This document shows, piece by piece, positions 53,401 to 62,306 of a stretch of DNA of 64,000 nucleotides. The position numbers were made by a program, and so were the translations under genes. This DNA is from a virus: positions 1 through 64,000 of IMG/VR virus record IMGVR_UViG_3300032579_000010, one strand, 5' to 3'. Below the pieces are notes generated by a model. The model was not told the origin of the DNA. It ran no database searches and saw only the letters and a program-made list of their open reading frames with translations. How positions within the stretch are numbered: the stretch's first letter is position 1; each line of letters starts with the position of its first letter.

Positions 53401-55798
53401 ACCCTTGATTTCCTTGAAGTCCGAAGCGTGTCCAAATCTGGTCGGTTTCACCAAGTGAGTCGGTGGATTTGAAGTTAGTAGTCCAAACGGTTCCACCATA
53501 CGCAGAGCCTTGGAATACTTGAACGATTGAGGCGGCAATCTTGCCTGAAGTGTCTACGTCATTGTCACGAACACCAGAAAAAGCGGTTACTGAACCGTCG
53601 CTAGTGACAACGTAAACACCGTTATAGGCGGCGTTGTCTTGACCAGCGAGAAGGATTCGGTCATCCAACTGAACGCCGTAACCGTCAATAGTGACAGTTC
53701 CTTCAGCGTTGAGAGTAATGGTGTCGGCGGCTACTGGGTAGTCGTTCGTCGTGTCGCCACCGATTGTGTACGTTACGTCAATGTTTTCAGTAGATACAAC
53801 CTGTACGGGTTCGTGAACGTTTAGTTGGATGTACTGCGGAGAACCATTGGAACCAATGTCACCGTAGGACATAAGGAACTGACCGGCTTCACCATAACCA
53901 CCAGCGACGGTGGGGATGTAGGCGAAAATGATTGGGTCAGAACCAAGGTTGGAGGTAGAACTAACCTGACACTGCCAAGAGGTACCGCCGTTAGTTGCAC
54001 CCTGATAGACCTGAACAATAGACGAGGCGAGTTTTCTGATTGTGTCTACGTCATTGTCTCGACAAGCCTGAAATGCGCTGTCTGTTCCGTCGTTGATGAC
54101 GACATACACACCGTTCTGCGCAGGGTCAGTTTGGTCTTTCAGCAGGAAACGGTCATCCATTTGTAGTTGGTAACCGTCAATAACAACGTTGCCAGTAGTG
54201 CTGGCGGTCATTTGGTCTACACCACGGGGCCAGTCATTTGTCGTGTTCGCACCGACGGCAAAAACCCAGTCCCAGTTTTCACCACTCGTGGCGACTTGGA
54301 CGGGTTCGTGAACGTTGTACTGGACGAACTCAGGCGGACCGTTGTAGCCGATGTTTCCATACGACATCAGCAGTTGACCTGCCTCGCCATACCCGCCAGT
54401 GTTAGCGTTGGCAACGAAAACGATTGGGTCGGTGCCAAGTTGAGAGAGTGCTGAAGCGTTGCACTGCCAAGTAGTTCCGCCGTTCTGAACACCGTCAGAG
54501 ATTTGGAACAATGAAGCCGCCAACTTCTGAATCGTGTTTGTGTCATTGTCACGGACGAGGTACCAGTCGTTTCCGGCACTACCAACGGTTGCTACGAGGT
54601 AGACACCGTTCTGCGCCTTTACTGTCTGGTCTTTTACAAGGATGCGGTCATTGGCGTGAACCGTCCAACCGTCTACTACCCAGTCGCCCGTGTAGGCGAA
54701 AGTAAGGGTGTCTGAAGCCACGCCAACGTCATTGGTCGTGTCTGCGCCGACGGTGTAAGTTCCTTCAATGTTTTCACCAGTCGTGGCGGCAGTAATGAAC
54801 TCGTGAATACCGAATGTCGTCCACTCTGGTCCGCCGTTGGCGATTTCTCCGTAGGACATAAGGATTTGTCCTGAGTTTCCAGCATTGGTCGTCCAAGTTG
54901 CCGAACCATCTTCGGCACCAAAAAGAACGCCACCCGAAGTAATACCAAAAGCAACGGGGCCTTGGTTACCTTGCGTACCAAGATTTCCCTGAAATCCCTG
55001 ATGACCTTGTGCACCTTGGGAACCAGTAGAGCCTTGAGCGCCCTGAAATCCTTGGTTTCCTTGGTAGCCCTGAAGTCCAGCGGTTCCCTTTTCACCTTGA
55101 GGTCCGGTAAAGCCCTGCGGACCTTGCGAGCCACTTGCGCCCTGCGGACCTTCAGCACCTTGATAGCCACTTGCGCCGTCCATACCGTTGGCACCTTGGT
55201 ATCCCTGCATACCCATAGCGCCTTGAGCGCCTTGTGGTCCGGCAGAACCCTGCGTACCAGTTAAACCTTGCGCACCCTGAGGGGCAAAAAGTGTCCACGA
55301 GTCTAAACTAACGTCAGGCTGTTGGTCAGTGTTTCCAGAAAGGGCAATGTAAGTGTTGCCACTGTATTCAACGAGGTTGTATGTCTGGTAGTCAATCGAA
55401 GGGTTCCAACCACCAGCGTAGAAAACGCCTTGACCCGGCGCCCCCTGCGGACCGGCTGGACCAGTGGTGTACAAACCAAGGTCAGTGCTGGAAATGGTGC
55501 CAAAGATTTGGGTAATAAAGACCGAGACTGTCTTGCTTCCGTTGTCCTCGTAAGGTAAATCCGTGATTTCAGAAATCACACCAGTCATGTAGTCGGTGTT
55601 GTCTTGGTAAATCAAGACGTTCATGTTGACGGCAAAAGCATCAGCGTTTTGAGCGCCGAAGGGAATGGTCGCACCTTGAGTAACGGTGTCGCTTAGGTTG
55701 TGCCAAATAGGGGTGTAAGTACTAGCGCCTTGGGCACCTTGAGCACCGACAATCGCTGGTACCCATTCTGAGCCGTTCCAATACTTCAACTGTGCCAT
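44468..55798 (-). CDS. giant collagen-like fibre protein with twelve beta modules (3776 aa)
   Basis: N-terminus ([17 protein letters not shown]) as in phage fibres, then a beta domain and a carbohydrate-binding-like [22 protein letters not shown] segment. Next are four super-repeats of about 1.55 kb, each with a [16 protein letters not shown]-type junction and three related beta modules (core [19 protein letters not shown]), joined by Gly-X-Y collagen stretches. The C-terminal third is mainly collagen triplets (GYQ, GNQ, GAQ, GST) with insert domains and ends in a beta domain ([22 protein letters not shown]) of aquatic-phage fibre type. Triplet proteins self-assemble into trimers. Expected role: head or tail fibre that binds the host. 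AT-rich leader with TAAGATT 56 bases upstream. Confidence 0.9.
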   Translation of the reverse strand: MAQLKYWNGSEWVPAIVGAQGAQGASTYTPIWHNLSDTVTQGATIPFGAQNADAFAVNMNVLIYQDNTDYMTGVISEITDLPYEDNGSKTVSVFITQIFGTISSTDLGLYTTGPAGPQGAPGQGVFYAGGWNPSIDYQTYNLVEYSGNTYIALSGNTDQQPDVSLDSWTLFAPQGAQGLTGTQGSAGPQGAQGAMGMQGYQGANGMDGASGYQGAEGPQGASGSQGPQGFTGPQGEKGTAGLQGYQGNQGFQGAQGSTGSQGAQGHQGFQGNLGTQGNQGPVAFGITSGGVLFGAEDGSATWTTNAGNSGQILMSYGEIANGGPEWTTFGIHEFITAATTGENIEGTYTVGADTTNDVGVASDTLTFAYTGDWVVDGWTVHANDRILVKDQTVKAQNGVYLVATVGSAGNDWYLVRDNDTNTIQKLAASLFQISDGVQNGGTTWQCNASALSQLGTDPIVFVANANTGGYGEAGQLLMSYGNIGYNGPPEFVQYNVHEPVQVATSGENWDWVFAVGANTTNDWPRGVDQMTASTTGNVVIDGYQLQMDDRFLLKDQTDPAQNGVYVVINDGTDSAFQACRDNDVDTIRKLASSIVQVYQGATNGGTSWQCQVSSTSNLGSDPIIFAYIPTVAGGYGEAGQFLMSYGDIGSNGSPQYIQLNVHEPVQVVSTENIDVTYTIGGDTTNDYPVAADTITLNAEGTVTIDGYGVQLDDRILLAGQDNAAYNGVYVVTSDGSVTAFSGVRDNDVDTSGKIAASIVQVFQGSAYGGTVWTTNFKSTDSLGETDQIWTRFGLQGNQGYQGAQGHQGFQGFQGNQGYQGSGFQYKGAWVSGTSYNPTDVVLYEGGLYLANYNGNPASESPTTDPVTGLNTYWATFVPMGEQGPQGPQGFQGYFGTQGSQGPIAFGIAPAGVLFGAQDGSATWTSGSGSAGSLLMSYGDGANGGPEFVNYAIHEPVRAATTGESIGDEGTYTVGNAETESGDNTNDYPLWVDTIEFPYTGAWVMDGWTVGEDDRLLLKDQTNPASNGVYVVGTAGDSENNWLLIRDNDVDTMQKLGASLIQVSEGNENGGTTWQCGTSSLATMGTHPIVFYANANTANYGEAGQLLMSYGNLGYNGAPQFISYQIHEPVVVATTGDDDIIEWNYEVGGNTTNDWPVGADTLTGVSVGTYIIDGYQLQVGDRFLVKDEENANQNGVYVVLNDGSSTPFQSCRDNDIDTIGKLAASIIQVVQGTTNGGTSWQCQATSTMTLGSDDIIFAYIPTVAGGYGTAGQFLMSYGNLGTNGAPQYISLNVHEPVVVASTENVDVTYTVGGNTTNDAPTNADVIALNSSGTLVLDGYTLQVSDRFLLKHQNNAYENGVYVVLSDGTSNAFSACRDNDIDTAFKLAASIVQVVQGATLGGTVWVSGSKATDTLGTDPIPFSQFGPQGYQGYQGATGTPLMIDGSYDTLEALTSAYPSGPDEEGDSYIVAGDLYVWNDEGNVWQNVGRLEGPQGTQGYQGFQGAQGYQGNQGYQGQLGTQGNQGPIAFGITSGAVLFGADDGTATWTANSGTAGQLLMSYGDITNGGPEWVTYGVHEPVIAATTGENIAGTYTIGDADTSAGNNTNDYPLWVDTLEFPYTGPWVMDGWTVALDNRLLLKDQTNPAENGIWVVIQVGDESNNWILCRDNDADRIEKIAASLVQISDGIQNGGTTWQCAASSLAVLGTDHITFIANANTGGYGEAGQLLMSYGNIGYNGPPEFIQYQIHEPVVVATTGDDDSINDWEYAIGSNLTNDWPHAADTLTATDLGTYTIDGYTLQVNDRFLVKDEEDANQNGVYVVLSDGSTEVFQAVRDNDVDTIGKLSASIIQVLQGTQNGGTSWQCQTSSTATLGTEPIVFAYIPTVAGGYGTAGQFLMSYGEIGTNGSPQYISLNIHEPVTVSSDGTSLDVTYTSGGDTTNDYPVAADTITSNRSGTVTLDGYTVQVGDRFLLLHQDDAYQNGVYVCTSDGTENAFSAVRDNDIDTADKLAASIVQVKQGDTYGGSVWTTTFKATDTLGTDPVIWQAFGPQGYQGFQGNQGFQGNQGYQGNQGYQGNRGTGWFEGTENPLSTIPGIKDGDQYLKVTDGSTWVYGANTQTWYGTGNLTGPQGYQGNQGYQGYQGTTGAQGSQGFQGNQGFQGSTGAQGVQGATGAQGSQGFQGNQGYQGATGAQGVQGHQGLQGYQGNQGETGAQGNQGFQGDTGAQGTQGFQGFQGFQGNQGYQGPQGYQGTQGYQGYFGQQGTQGPIAYGITSGGVMFGATDGSATWSSAGNAGQLLMSYGDIANGGPEFITYGVHEPVRVATTGENLAGTYTVGDADTSAGDNTNDHPLWVDTLDIPVSGTWRIDGYTVQVDDRILVKDQTNAAENGVYVVSSLNDDNGKIHLIRDNDVDRIEKIAASLIQVSEGTENGGTTWQCATSALAVMGTDPITFIANANTGSYGNAGQLLMSYGNIGHNGPPQYIQYQIHEPVVVATTGENWDWTYAVGANLTNDWPVAADTFTATGVGTVTIDGYQLASNDRFLLKDQTNSAQNGVYVVLVDGTDGESAFEAVRDNDVDTVDKLAASIIQVSSGSENGGTSWQCQLKTGTTLGSDPIVFAYIPTFAGGYGEAGQLLMSYGNLGLNGPPQYVQYNVHEPVELASTGNVDVTYVANNNTSNDYPVTADVINLNISGTLSLDGYVLSVDDRFLLKDQTTASQNGVYVVTSDGSSSGFSAVRDNDIDTAGKIAASIVQVLKGTTNGGTVWVTSFKSTNALGTDDMPWREFGPQGAQGYQGDSGYSVTIAGSYDTIEDLTSAHPSGPAITGQVYVIVGQVYAWNAELNEWQEVADILGPQGYQGTQGYQGNAGTAFNIQGTYSSESALEAAWPTGPDVPGTAYIVGPDVYVWSTAESQWISVGTVQGPQGNQGASGAQGYQGAQGTQGYQGSTGAQGSQGYTGATGSQGAQGYQGAIGYQGVQGAQGYQGYTGSQGAQGYQGLQGYQGVQGSQGTQGHQGVQGVQGADFPAYAITTVSALDATGADVGSTAVFYNATTDSYYTGQAVTLAGNDTDGVAVFYTGFIYSVVNAGGSGFEFTISLTGYSGEGATGTISNWYFSLSGIQGVQGYQGFRGFTGPQGSQGNQGTRGYQGYQGYQGSTGAQGSQGYQGFTGAQGTQGVQGATGATGTQGAQGYQGFTGAQGTQGVQGSTGATGSQGAQGYQGTTGAQGSTGAQGVQGYQGAQGYQGYQGNVGATGGIGPQGSQGLTGATGAQGTQGTQGYTGATGNQGVQGATGATGAQGAQGPQGYQGYTGAQGTTGAQGFQGFQGSQGNQGFQGNTGSTGGYGPQGTQGLTGAQGSTGAQGTQGVQGVTGLQGAQGAQGYQGSTGATGNQGAQGVQGAIGYQGVQGAQGLQGYTGAQGATGSQGVQGYQGTQGTQGYQGSTGSTGGYGPQGAQGQTGPQGTQGYQGYQGYQGASFATTSTTSLTIGTGSQTLTVGTGLAYTAGQGVSLVSTVGTMVGLVASYNASTGALVVNVATVTGSGTSSTWTVNVDGQKGAQGYQGYQGNTGATGPQGYQGATGSQGYQGTQGNQGFQGFTGAQGSTGAQGVQGYQGITGSTGAQGPQGYQGNQGYQGNQGYQGTPATTINTVFTSPIETTYLNSNSPNGVQTIYLTGQGSLVLFTSQATNTFQFNFTGTSGGSTLNSLLSVGQSVTVAVMVLQGGSGASYYCNTVYIDGSQSSIYWAGGLGYPTNGYANGYDAYNFTITKTANATYVIFASLTQF
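47450..49015 (-). repeat. super-repeat 4 of the collagen-like protein
   Basis: Approximate bounds. It opens with a [19 protein letters not shown] junction, then three beta modules (VHEPV-, IHEPV- and VHEPV-type starts; cores [33 protein letters not shown]) and ends at a PWREFGPQG junction. It is homologous to the repeats at 49660, 51530 and 53420, with the same order and length and much synonymous divergence. Confidence 0.85.
49660..51235 (-). repeat. super-repeat 3 of the collagen-like protein
   Basis: Approximate bounds. Modules have cores [22 protein letters not shown] and [11 protein letters not shown]. The junction sequence is [19 protein letters not shown], and the unit ends in IWQAFGPQG. 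The third module starts [11 protein letters not shown], as expected from the equivalent modules of the other units. Confidence 0.85.
51530..53100 (-). repeat. super-repeat 2 of the collagen-like protein
   Basis: Approximate bounds. Junction [19 protein letters not shown], module cores [22 protein letters not shown] and [11 protein letters not shown], end junction [10 protein letters not shown]. Module order (A, B, C) is the same as in the other three units. Confidence 0.85.
53420..54960 (-). repeat. super-repeat 1 of the collagen-like protein
   Basis: Approximate bounds. Junction [19 protein letters not shown], module cores [22 protein letters not shown] and [11 protein letters not shown], end junction WTRFGLQG. 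The first module is more divergent ([13 protein letters not shown]) than its equivalents, consistent with it being the oldest or most constrained copy next to the N-terminal domain. Confidence 0.82.
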
Positions 55799-55889
55799 TA
55801 AAGACCCTTGCTGCTAGAGGGGCGTAATCCCAACGTTTTCTAGACCAAATCTTACAACGGATTTTGGGAAACCCACGTTTAAGATTTCA
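55799..55889 (-). promoter_or_regulatory. leader of the 3776-aa collagen gene with TAAGATT
   Basis: The 91-base spacer contains TAAGATT (55854-55848) exactly 56 bases upstream of the ATG. The same heptamer is exactly 56 bases upstream of the other collagen gene. It is close to a -10 box (TATAAT) but no -35 box is evident at 17 bases. A GCAAGGG Shine-Dalgarno lies before the ATG. Confidence 0.5.
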
Positions 55890-58800
55890 CTAGTTCACTG
55901 GCACTGCAAAACCAGAAAGCCACGTTGATGACTGGTTTGGCGTTACGTTTCCGCTTGTGTCAATCGTAACGTAGGTCATGTTGGCGGTTCCGTACTGCTG
56001 TGCAACATAAGTCGCTTGGTATGCTGGGCGGTATCCAGAAGGCAGGGTAAAGGCGGTCTGACCGGCTGTTCCACCAGAAATAGCGCCAACCATGTAAACA
56101 ACGTTGTTTATCCGCCTATAGTAAACCGAGTCACCGCTGACCGCCGAGAAGCCATTGCTGAACGAAGTAACCTGAATCCAGCCCGTATCGCCCAAGGAAA
56201 CGCCATTGTGCGTACCAGCGACATTGAGGTTTCCGCTGTCGTCAAGCGAGAAAATGGTGGTGTTGTAGGCGTTATTGACGATTTCCAGCCCACCGTTATT
56301 GTTCATACGGATTGACTTTTGAGGGTTGGAAGCACCTGAGTTTGTGTTCGTCAAGGTCATTAGACCTGCGTAGTTAGAACCACCGTGACCGTTGGATGAC
56401 TGAATCGTCAGTGGGTCGGTATTGGTTGTGGTGGAAATGGCTAGGTCAAGAGGCGCTGTAGGCGTTGCACCTTGGCTTCCTTGCGAACCCTGAAAGCCTT
56501 GGGCACCCTGAGCGCCGATAGTGGCGTAGGTTAAGGCAGTTCCACTTGAGTTGACTACCAGAGCCTGACCTTGCGTACCAAGGGTCGTTAAACCAGTTCC
56601 ACCGTGGGCGATTGGCAACGTGTTCACAAGGTCATCAGCGTCAGCCGACGTAATCATGTACCAGTTTCCACCATTGTAGTTAATGAACTGGTACGCTCCA
56701 TTAACGGGAACTGTGTATGACGTTACGGGCGAAGAAGAGCCAATGTCGTACATAGCATTACTGGTGAATCCAAGATTGACCGTTACGGAGGCACGGTTAA
56801 TAACACGCCACGTTGCGTTTGCTGTGGCTGGTGGCGCAGTAATGGTCTGACCAGAAGTTGAGCCAGTAAAGAGGGTGGCTTCGTTAACATTTGCGGTTGC
56901 TGATGATGAACGTAAGGTTACAACCTGCGAACCAGCATTTCCTTGGTAGCCCTGATACCCCTGATTTCCTTGTGTGCCTTGGCTTCCAGCGACACCTTGG
57001 TGACCCTGTGTTCCTTGGTAACCTTGCGTACCCTGAGCGCCTGTGTAACCTTGCGTTCCGTTAGCACCTTGGTTCCCTTGCGTACCAGTTGAGCCTTGTG
57101 CTCCTACAGAGCCTTGAGCGCCAGTAGCACCCTGCGCACCTTGAGCACCCTGCGCTCCGTCAGCACCGCTAGTGCCTTGGTAGCCCTGTGCTCCTTGAGA
57201 GCCAGTAGCACCCTGCGGACCAGTATCACCACGGAAACCAGTCGTTCCCTGTGCGCCCTGAACACCAGTCGGTCCTTGTGAACCTGTCGTGCCTTGTACG
57301 CCCTGTGAACCTTGTGAGCCTTGTGACCCAGTGATTCCTTGGGTTCCCTGAACCCCCTGCGTTCCTTGTACGCCTTGGGTACCCTGTGAACCTTGGTAAC
57401 CTTGCGTACCTTGTACGCCGGGGATTCCACTTAGGTTGATGTTCCAAGAACTGACGGGGTTGCTGTAGGGCGAAACCTGCGTCGCTTTCAACTCAAGGGT
57501 GCCGTCGCTTGACGTGTAGCCAATGACGGATGCGGTCATAAAGATTGTTGCGTCAGAACTGTCGCAAATGACAACCGATTCGCCGTTTGTGTATGAAAGG
57601 TTTTCACCAACCGTGATTACAAATACGTCATTGAGCGAAATGGTCGAGAGGGTCAGCGTGTTGGTCGAAGTGGTCTGATAAACAGCACCTTGGTAGCCTT
57701 GGACACCTTGTGTTCCCTGAACGCCTTGGTAGCCTTGCGAGCCTTGATACCCCTGCGCACCTTGTACGCCCTGAACTCCTTGTGAGCCTTGGGTTCCGAT
57801 TCCACCTTGGGCACCCTGAGCACCTTGTAGTGCGGTAGCAGGAGTTGTTTCGTCCAGCCAGAGAACTGATGTGTCGCTCGGCGGCACTCCGTCGTCTGAA
57901 TCGTAGATACCACGGTCACCGATTTCACCTTGGTAACCTTGCGTCCCCTGATAACCCTGATAACCCTGAGGTCCAATAATGTTCGCAACGGCGACCCACA
58001 CCATTGTGTTGATTTCCCAGACGTAGAGTTGCCCCTGAACAACGTATGAGTTGCTTTGGTCAACTGGTCCGGTTGGAAAGGCGGCTTCTAGGTCAGCGAG
58101 TGTGTCGTATTCACCTTGAATGTTGGTGGCTTGACCAGCCGTTCCCTGATAACCCTGATTACCTTGGTAACCCTGCGAGCCAGTAGAGCCTTGTGGTCCT
58201 TGATACCCTTGAGCACCAGTCTGACCTTGGTTGCCTTGATAACCTTGATAGCCCTGATTTCCTTGAAATCCCTGAACACCTTGGTTGCCTTGATAACCTT
58301 GATATCCTTGATTTCCTTGAAATCCCTGAACACCTTGAGAACCTTGTACGCCTTGATTTCCCTGCGTACCTTGGAATCCTTGATTACCTTGGCTACCTGT
58401 TGCACCCTGACTTCCTTGTGAACCAGTGGTACCTTGAGCACCTTGGTACCCCTGAGCGCCCTGTGCTCCCGTCGAACCTTGCGAGCCTTGGCTACCAGTA
58501 GAACCTTGGAACCCTTGGTTGCCTTGGAACCCTTGATTTCCTTTCGAGCCTTGTACGCCTTGGCTACCCTGAGAGCCTTGCTGACCCTGATAACCCTGAA
58601 AACCCTGCGGACCAACGGCACCGTCAAGGTTTACCGTCCAAGACGAACCCGATGGTGAACCAATAATGTCGTCAGAGGAGGCGATGTTATAAGTCAGTGA
58701 GCCAGTTGAAGGGTTGTACGAAAGAACGGTGGCGTTGAAGTAGTTGTTTGAGTCAACGGCGACAACAATCGTTTGTGGTGATGAGTAGGCAAGACCAGTG

Positions 58801-60938
58801 CCGACAACGAGTGACGAGTTTCCAACAGTGACACTCGGAATGTTTGTTGTACTTGACGTTGAGTAAACATCACCAGCAATACCTTGATAACCCTGCGTTC
58901 CTTGATAACCCTGATTACCTTGTGGTCCGTAACCACCTGTGGAACCAGTGACACCTTGATACCCTTGGTGACCTTGCGTACCTTGGTTTCCTTGATAGCC
59001 TTGCGGTCCTTGTGAACCTGTAGAACCCTGTGAACCTGTAGAACCCTGCGCACCTGTCGAACCTTGGGTACCTTGATTACCTGTTACACCAATAACACCT
59101 TGGGTACCTTGGTAACCTTGAAAACCTTGGTATCCCTGCGCACCCTGCGAGCCAGTTGCACCAGTTGAGCCTTGTACACCTTGGGTACCTTGTACGCCCT
59201 GTGTTCCTTGATAGCCCTGAAAACCTTGATTTCCTTGCGAACCTGTAGCACCAGTTGTTCCTTGTGCACCTGTTACACCCTGACTACCTTGGTAGCCTTG
59301 AGCACCTTGCGACCCAGTAGCGCCTTGAACGCCTTGCGAACCAGTCGAACCTTGACTTCCCTGTACGCCTGTGGCACCTTGTGAACCCGTGGAACCTTGG
59401 TATCCCTGTACGCCTTGATTCCCCTGAGTGCCTTGTGCGCCAGTTAGACCCTGAACACCTTGATTGCCTTGAACACCTTGTGTGCCTTGGTATCCCTGCG
59501 GCCCGGTAGCACCAGTAGCGCCCTGATTTCCTTGGGTACCTTGGTAACCAGTTGAACCCTGCGGTCCGGTAGCACCTTGGCTACCTTGTGAGCCTTGAAC
59601 ACCAGTTTGTCCTTGCGCACCAGTTTGTCCTTGGTACCCTTGGTTGCCTTGTGCCCCAGTGGAACCCTGAGCGCCTGTTACGCCTTGAGCACCTGTGGCT
59701 CCTTGGACACCCTGATTACCTTGCGGTCCAGTTGAGCCTGTTGTTCCTTGATAGCCTTGTGCGCCCTGCTGTCCGGTGTCACCCTTGACACCTTGATAGC
59801 CCTGAAATCCCTGCGTACCTTGCAGACCAGTTGCACCTTGAACACCCTGCGCACCAGTGACACCGATTACACCTTGAGTACCTTGTGGCCCTTGCGCTCC
59901 TGTAACACCAGTCGCACCTTGGTAACCTTGCGCTCCTGTAACACCAGTTACACCTTGATAGCCTTGGCTACCTTGTACACCTTGTAAGCCTTGAGAACCA
60001 GTTGAACCTTGAGCACCCTGTGGTCCGGTAGCACCCGTTAGACCAGTCGTGCCTTGCGTTCCTTGCGGACCAGTTGCTCCCGTCGAGCCTTGGTAACCCT
60101 GATTTCCTTGGGAACCAGTGGCACCTGTAGAGCCTTGTACGCCCTGCGTACCTTGATACCCTTGGCTTCCCTGAGCGCCTGTACTTCCTTGCGCTCCTGT
60201 ACTTCCCTGAGCACCCGTTACACCTTGGTAACCCTGATGACCCTGCGTTCCTTGCGCACCCGTGCTTCCCGTAGCGCCTTGTGCGCCAGTAACACCTTGC
60301 GGACCTTGTGTGCCCTGCGCACCAGTGGCTCCTGTACTACCTGTAGCGCCTTGCGAACCCTGTTGTCCAGTTGCGCCCGTCGAACCTTGAGTGCCTTGCA
60401 CTCCTTGGCTACCTTGAGCACCTTGAACACCCTGATACCCACGAGCACCTGCGGCACTCCAAGCCAACGAGCCGTCTGACTGTATGGTGAGGACTTCGCC
60501 CTGCGTACCGACACCGAGACGAGATAGTTCGTTTTCACCACTACCGACGAGTAAGTCGCCAGATGCTTGGATTTGTCCAATGGTATTGGCAACCGCTTTG
60601 TTGGCTTCAGCAAAGTCAATGGCAGTCGAAACTGGTGCGACAACGGCGTTGACGGGGTGGGTAAGGGCAAGTGTGCCGTCAGCACCACGTTGAACGCCAG
60701 TGAGGGTAACGGTGAGGGCTGTCCAGTTGTATGAACCAGCCGGTACATAAATCTTTTCCTCGTTTTCAGTACCAATACTGATGTCAAGGAAGAAGCCACC
60801 GCCTACGCCCAGCCCAGCCCAGCCACCAGTGGTGTTGGTGAGGACTACTGTGGTCGAGGTGTTGTCAAGGGCGTCATACAGAAATGCGTTTGGTGCGGCA
60901 CCAACGTAACTATTCTGTGTGTAAGAAGCCCTTGCCAT
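55890..60938 (-). CDS. collagen-like fibre protein (1682 aa)
   Basis: N-terminal beta domain of about 160 residues with [20 protein letters not shown], a motif common at the base of phage fibres. Collagen triplets then run in five blocks (main block about residues 165-690), interrupted by beta inserts: two related STSSTTNI...[11 protein letters not shown]-type modules and one LYVW module ([20 protein letters not shown]). The C-terminal 120 residues ([20 protein letters not shown] ... [10 protein letters not shown]) are a trimerising fibre tip known from other phages. Its inserts are homologous to those in the 3776-aa protein, so the two may form related fibres. ATG with TGGTGG upstream; leader with TAAGATT. 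Confidence 0.9.
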   Translation of the reverse strand: MARASYTQNSYVGAAPNAFLYDALDNTSTTVVLTNTTGGWAGLGVGGGFFLDISIGTENEEKIYVPAGSYNWTALTVTLTGVQRGADGTLALTHPVNAVVAPVSTAIDFAEANKAVANTIGQIQASGDLLVGSGENELSRLGVGTQGEVLTIQSDGSLAWSAAGARGYQGVQGAQGSQGVQGTQGSTGATGQQGSQGATGSTGATGAQGTQGPQGVTGAQGATGSTGAQGTQGHQGYQGVTGAQGSTGAQGSTGAQGSQGYQGTQGVQGSTGATGSQGNQGYQGSTGATGPQGTQGTTGLTGATGPQGAQGSTGSQGLQGVQGSQGYQGVTGVTGAQGYQGATGVTGAQGPQGTQGVIGVTGAQGVQGATGLQGTQGFQGYQGVKGDTGQQGAQGYQGTTGSTGPQGNQGVQGATGAQGVTGAQGSTGAQGNQGYQGQTGAQGQTGVQGSQGSQGATGPQGSTGYQGTQGNQGATGATGPQGYQGTQGVQGNQGVQGLTGAQGTQGNQGVQGYQGSTGSQGATGVQGSQGSTGSQGVQGATGSQGAQGYQGSQGVTGAQGTTGATGSQGNQGFQGYQGTQGVQGTQGVQGSTGATGSQGAQGYQGFQGYQGTQGVIGVTGNQGTQGSTGAQGSTGSQGSTGSQGPQGYQGNQGTQGHQGYQGVTGSTGGYGPQGNQGYQGTQGYQGIAGDVYSTSSTTNIPSVTVGNSSLVVGTGLAYSSPQTIVVAVDSNNYFNATVLSYNPSTGSLTYNIASSDDIIGSPSGSSWTVNLDGAVGPQGFQGYQGQQGSQGSQGVQGSKGNQGFQGNQGFQGSTGSQGSQGSTGAQGAQGYQGAQGTTGSQGSQGATGSQGNQGFQGTQGNQGVQGSQGVQGFQGNQGYQGYQGNQGVQGFQGNQGYQGYQGNQGQTGAQGYQGPQGSTGSQGYQGNQGYQGTAGQATNIQGEYDTLADLEAAFPTGPVDQSNSYVVQGQLYVWEINTMVWVAVANIIGPQGYQGYQGTQGYQGEIGDRGIYDSDDGVPPSDTSVLWLDETTPATALQGAQGAQGGIGTQGSQGVQGVQGAQGYQGSQGYQGVQGTQGVQGYQGAVYQTTSTNTLTLSTISLNDVFVITVGENLSYTNGESVVICDSSDATIFMTASVIGYTSSDGTLELKATQVSPYSNPVSSWNINLSGIPGVQGTQGYQGSQGTQGVQGTQGVQGTQGITGSQGSQGSQGVQGTTGSQGPTGVQGAQGTTGFRGDTGPQGATGSQGAQGYQGTSGADGAQGAQGAQGATGAQGSVGAQGSTGTQGNQGANGTQGYTGAQGTQGYQGTQGHQGVAGSQGTQGNQGYQGYQGNAGSQVVTLRSSSATANVNEATLFTGSTSGQTITAPPATANATWRVINRASVTVNLGFTSNAMYDIGSSSPVTSYTVPVNGAYQFINYNGGNWYMITSADADDLVNTLPIAHGGTGLTTLGTQGQALVVNSSGTALTYATIGAQGAQGFQGSQGSQGATPTAPLDLAISTTTNTDPLTIQSSNGHGGSNYAGLMTLTNTNSGASNPQKSIRMNNNGGLEIVNNAYNTTIFSLDDSGNLNVAGTHNGVSLGDTGWIQVTSFSNGFSAVSGDSVYYRRINNVVYMVGAISGGTAGQTAFTLPSGYRPAYQATYVAQQYGTANMTYVTIDTSGNVTPNQSSTWLSGFAVPVN

Positions 60939-61013
60939 TATTCCACCACTTCACGACTAGGTTTAGACGATGGCGCTAGTCTGAAGCAATCTTACCCCAG
61001 CCTTTGATTTTCT
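60939..61013 (-). promoter_or_regulatory. leader of the 1682-aa collagen gene with TAAGATT
   Basis: TAAGATT (60994-60988) lies 56 bases before the ATG at 60938, the same distance as in front of the other collagen gene. The surrounding sequences otherwise differ, apart from GTAAGATT-x(1-2)-G/C-x-TC. Shine-Dalgarno GTGGTGGA. No -35 box is evident. Confidence 0.5.
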
Positions 61014-62273
61014 CTAAGCCCCTAACTGACCGCCAAATCGCTCTGAGTCGTCCTTAATGGCAATCAGATTGGCGCAAACATAGGGAATCTGATGGGTCTG
61101 GTGCCAAGGGCTTGGATAGAACGTCATCATACGGCTCTTTTGGAAATCAGTCTTGATTTCGGGAACGTACTTGCGGTAGTTAGCGTCAATCCAGTACCAA
61201 AAACTGTTTTCGTTATAGAAAGCGTTGTGGGTTGGGTCTTGGTAAGCGCCTCGCCCGTCAGTACTAGGGGTGAGTGTGAGCAACATTCCACCTTGAGCCA
61301 AGACTCGGTACATTTCGTTCCACAGGCAAACTTTGTCAGGAATGTGCTCTAGGAAGTCAGCAGCACGGATTACACCAACCGTGCCGTCCTCCATGTCGCC
61401 CAAAACGTTGAAAATGTCGCCAACTAGGTCGGCTGGCTCGTGCATATCCACCGACAAGAAGCCGGGCGCTGGGTTGTGCGCCGCACCGAGGTCAAGTGCT
61501 AGCAAGTTGTTGTCTTTTGCCCATTTCACTGACATTTCCATGATGTTGCGGTCATAGATTTCGACAGTCTTTTGTTGTATTTCGTTGTTTAGTTCCTGCT
61601 GAGCCTGACTCTGCTCGCTGTGGAGGCGCTGTAGGTACAACTTCTTTTGAATGTGGTGAAACTTTGTAACCTTGTAGAAGCGCACCATAATGTCAGCGTC
61701 GTCGCAAATGCGTAGAGACTTGTTGTATCCGCCGATTTTCTTGTACGTTGCAGCACGAAAGGCTCGCAAGTGGTTCGGAGCAAACCAAATGTAGGCGACG
61801 TGGTGGGGGTGTGGTGACTTTCCTTCACAAACGTGGTGTCCGTCCTCGTCGTCGTAGTAAGACCAGCCGTAAGAACGGTCAAACTCACGCTTGCTGGGGT
61901 TGCCTTGCTCGTCTATTTCAGCAAAGTCTGAATAAACAAATCCGACCTCTGCGTCTGCGTCAAATGCCTTTTGCACTTCCTCTAGCGCCGTCGGCATCAA
62001 AAGGTCGTCATGGTCAAGTTCGATAAGGATTTCACCACTACAAAGGGCGACTGCCTCGTTCTTAAGGGTGCCGATAACGGGCTTTGACTTTGTGGTGTGG
62101 ACTTTGACACGCTCGTCGTCTTGGTCGTACCAATCGTTTTCGCCTTCGAGGGCGTTACCGTTCAGTAACACCACCCATTCCCAGTCGGTAACAGTCTGGG
62201 CAACAAGGCTTTCGTAGCAGGTTCGTAACCATTTGGTGTTGTGACTTGGTGTGAAGATAGATAACATTTCCAT
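61014..62273 (-). CDS. fused family 2 glycosyltransferase and SAM methyltransferase
   Basis: 419 aa. The N-terminal GT-A domain (residues 1-210) starts LSIFTPSHNTKWLRTCYESL and has a DHDD motif (87-90) for the metal and nucleotide-sugar, as in DxD enzymes, plus an LYLQRLHSEQSQ segment at its end. The C-terminal methyltransferase (about 250-419) has the glycine-rich SAM motif LALDLGAAHNPAPG (258-271), DFLEHI (306-311) and the DPTHN motif common in sugar or lipopolysaccharide methyltransferases. It could glycosylate and methylate fibre residues, for example after hydroxylation, or alter host surface sugars. Start uncertain between ATG 62273 and ATG 62267. Confidence 0.85.
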   Translation of the reverse strand: MEMLSIFTPSHNTKWLRTCYESLVAQTVTDWEWVVLLNGNALEGENDWYDQDDERVKVHTTKSKPVIGTLKNEAVALCSGEILIELDHDDLLMPTALEEVQKAFDADAEVGFVYSDFAEIDEQGNPSKREFDRSYGWSYYDDEDGHHVCEGKSPHPHHVAYIWFAPNHLRAFRAATYKKIGGYNKSLRICDDADIMVRFYKVTKFHHIQKKLYLQRLHSEQSQAQQELNNEIQQKTVEIYDRNIMEMSVKWAKDNNLLALDLGAAHNPAPGFLSVDMHEPADLVGDIFNVLGDMEDGTVGVIRAADFLEHIPDKVCLWNEMYRVLAQGGMLLTLTPSTDGRGAYQDPTHNAFYNENSFWYWIDANYRKYVPEIKTDFQKSRMMTFYPSPWHQTHQIPYVCANLIAIKDDSERFGGQLGA

Positions 62274-62306
62274 ACCCTACATCATTTCAGTAACACTCGT
62301 TGGGTT

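Noticed and set aside
55890-60938. CRISPR-like direct repeats
   Set aside because: The many short repeats code for Gly-X-Y triplets in one long frame; there are no spacer-repeat units of constant size.
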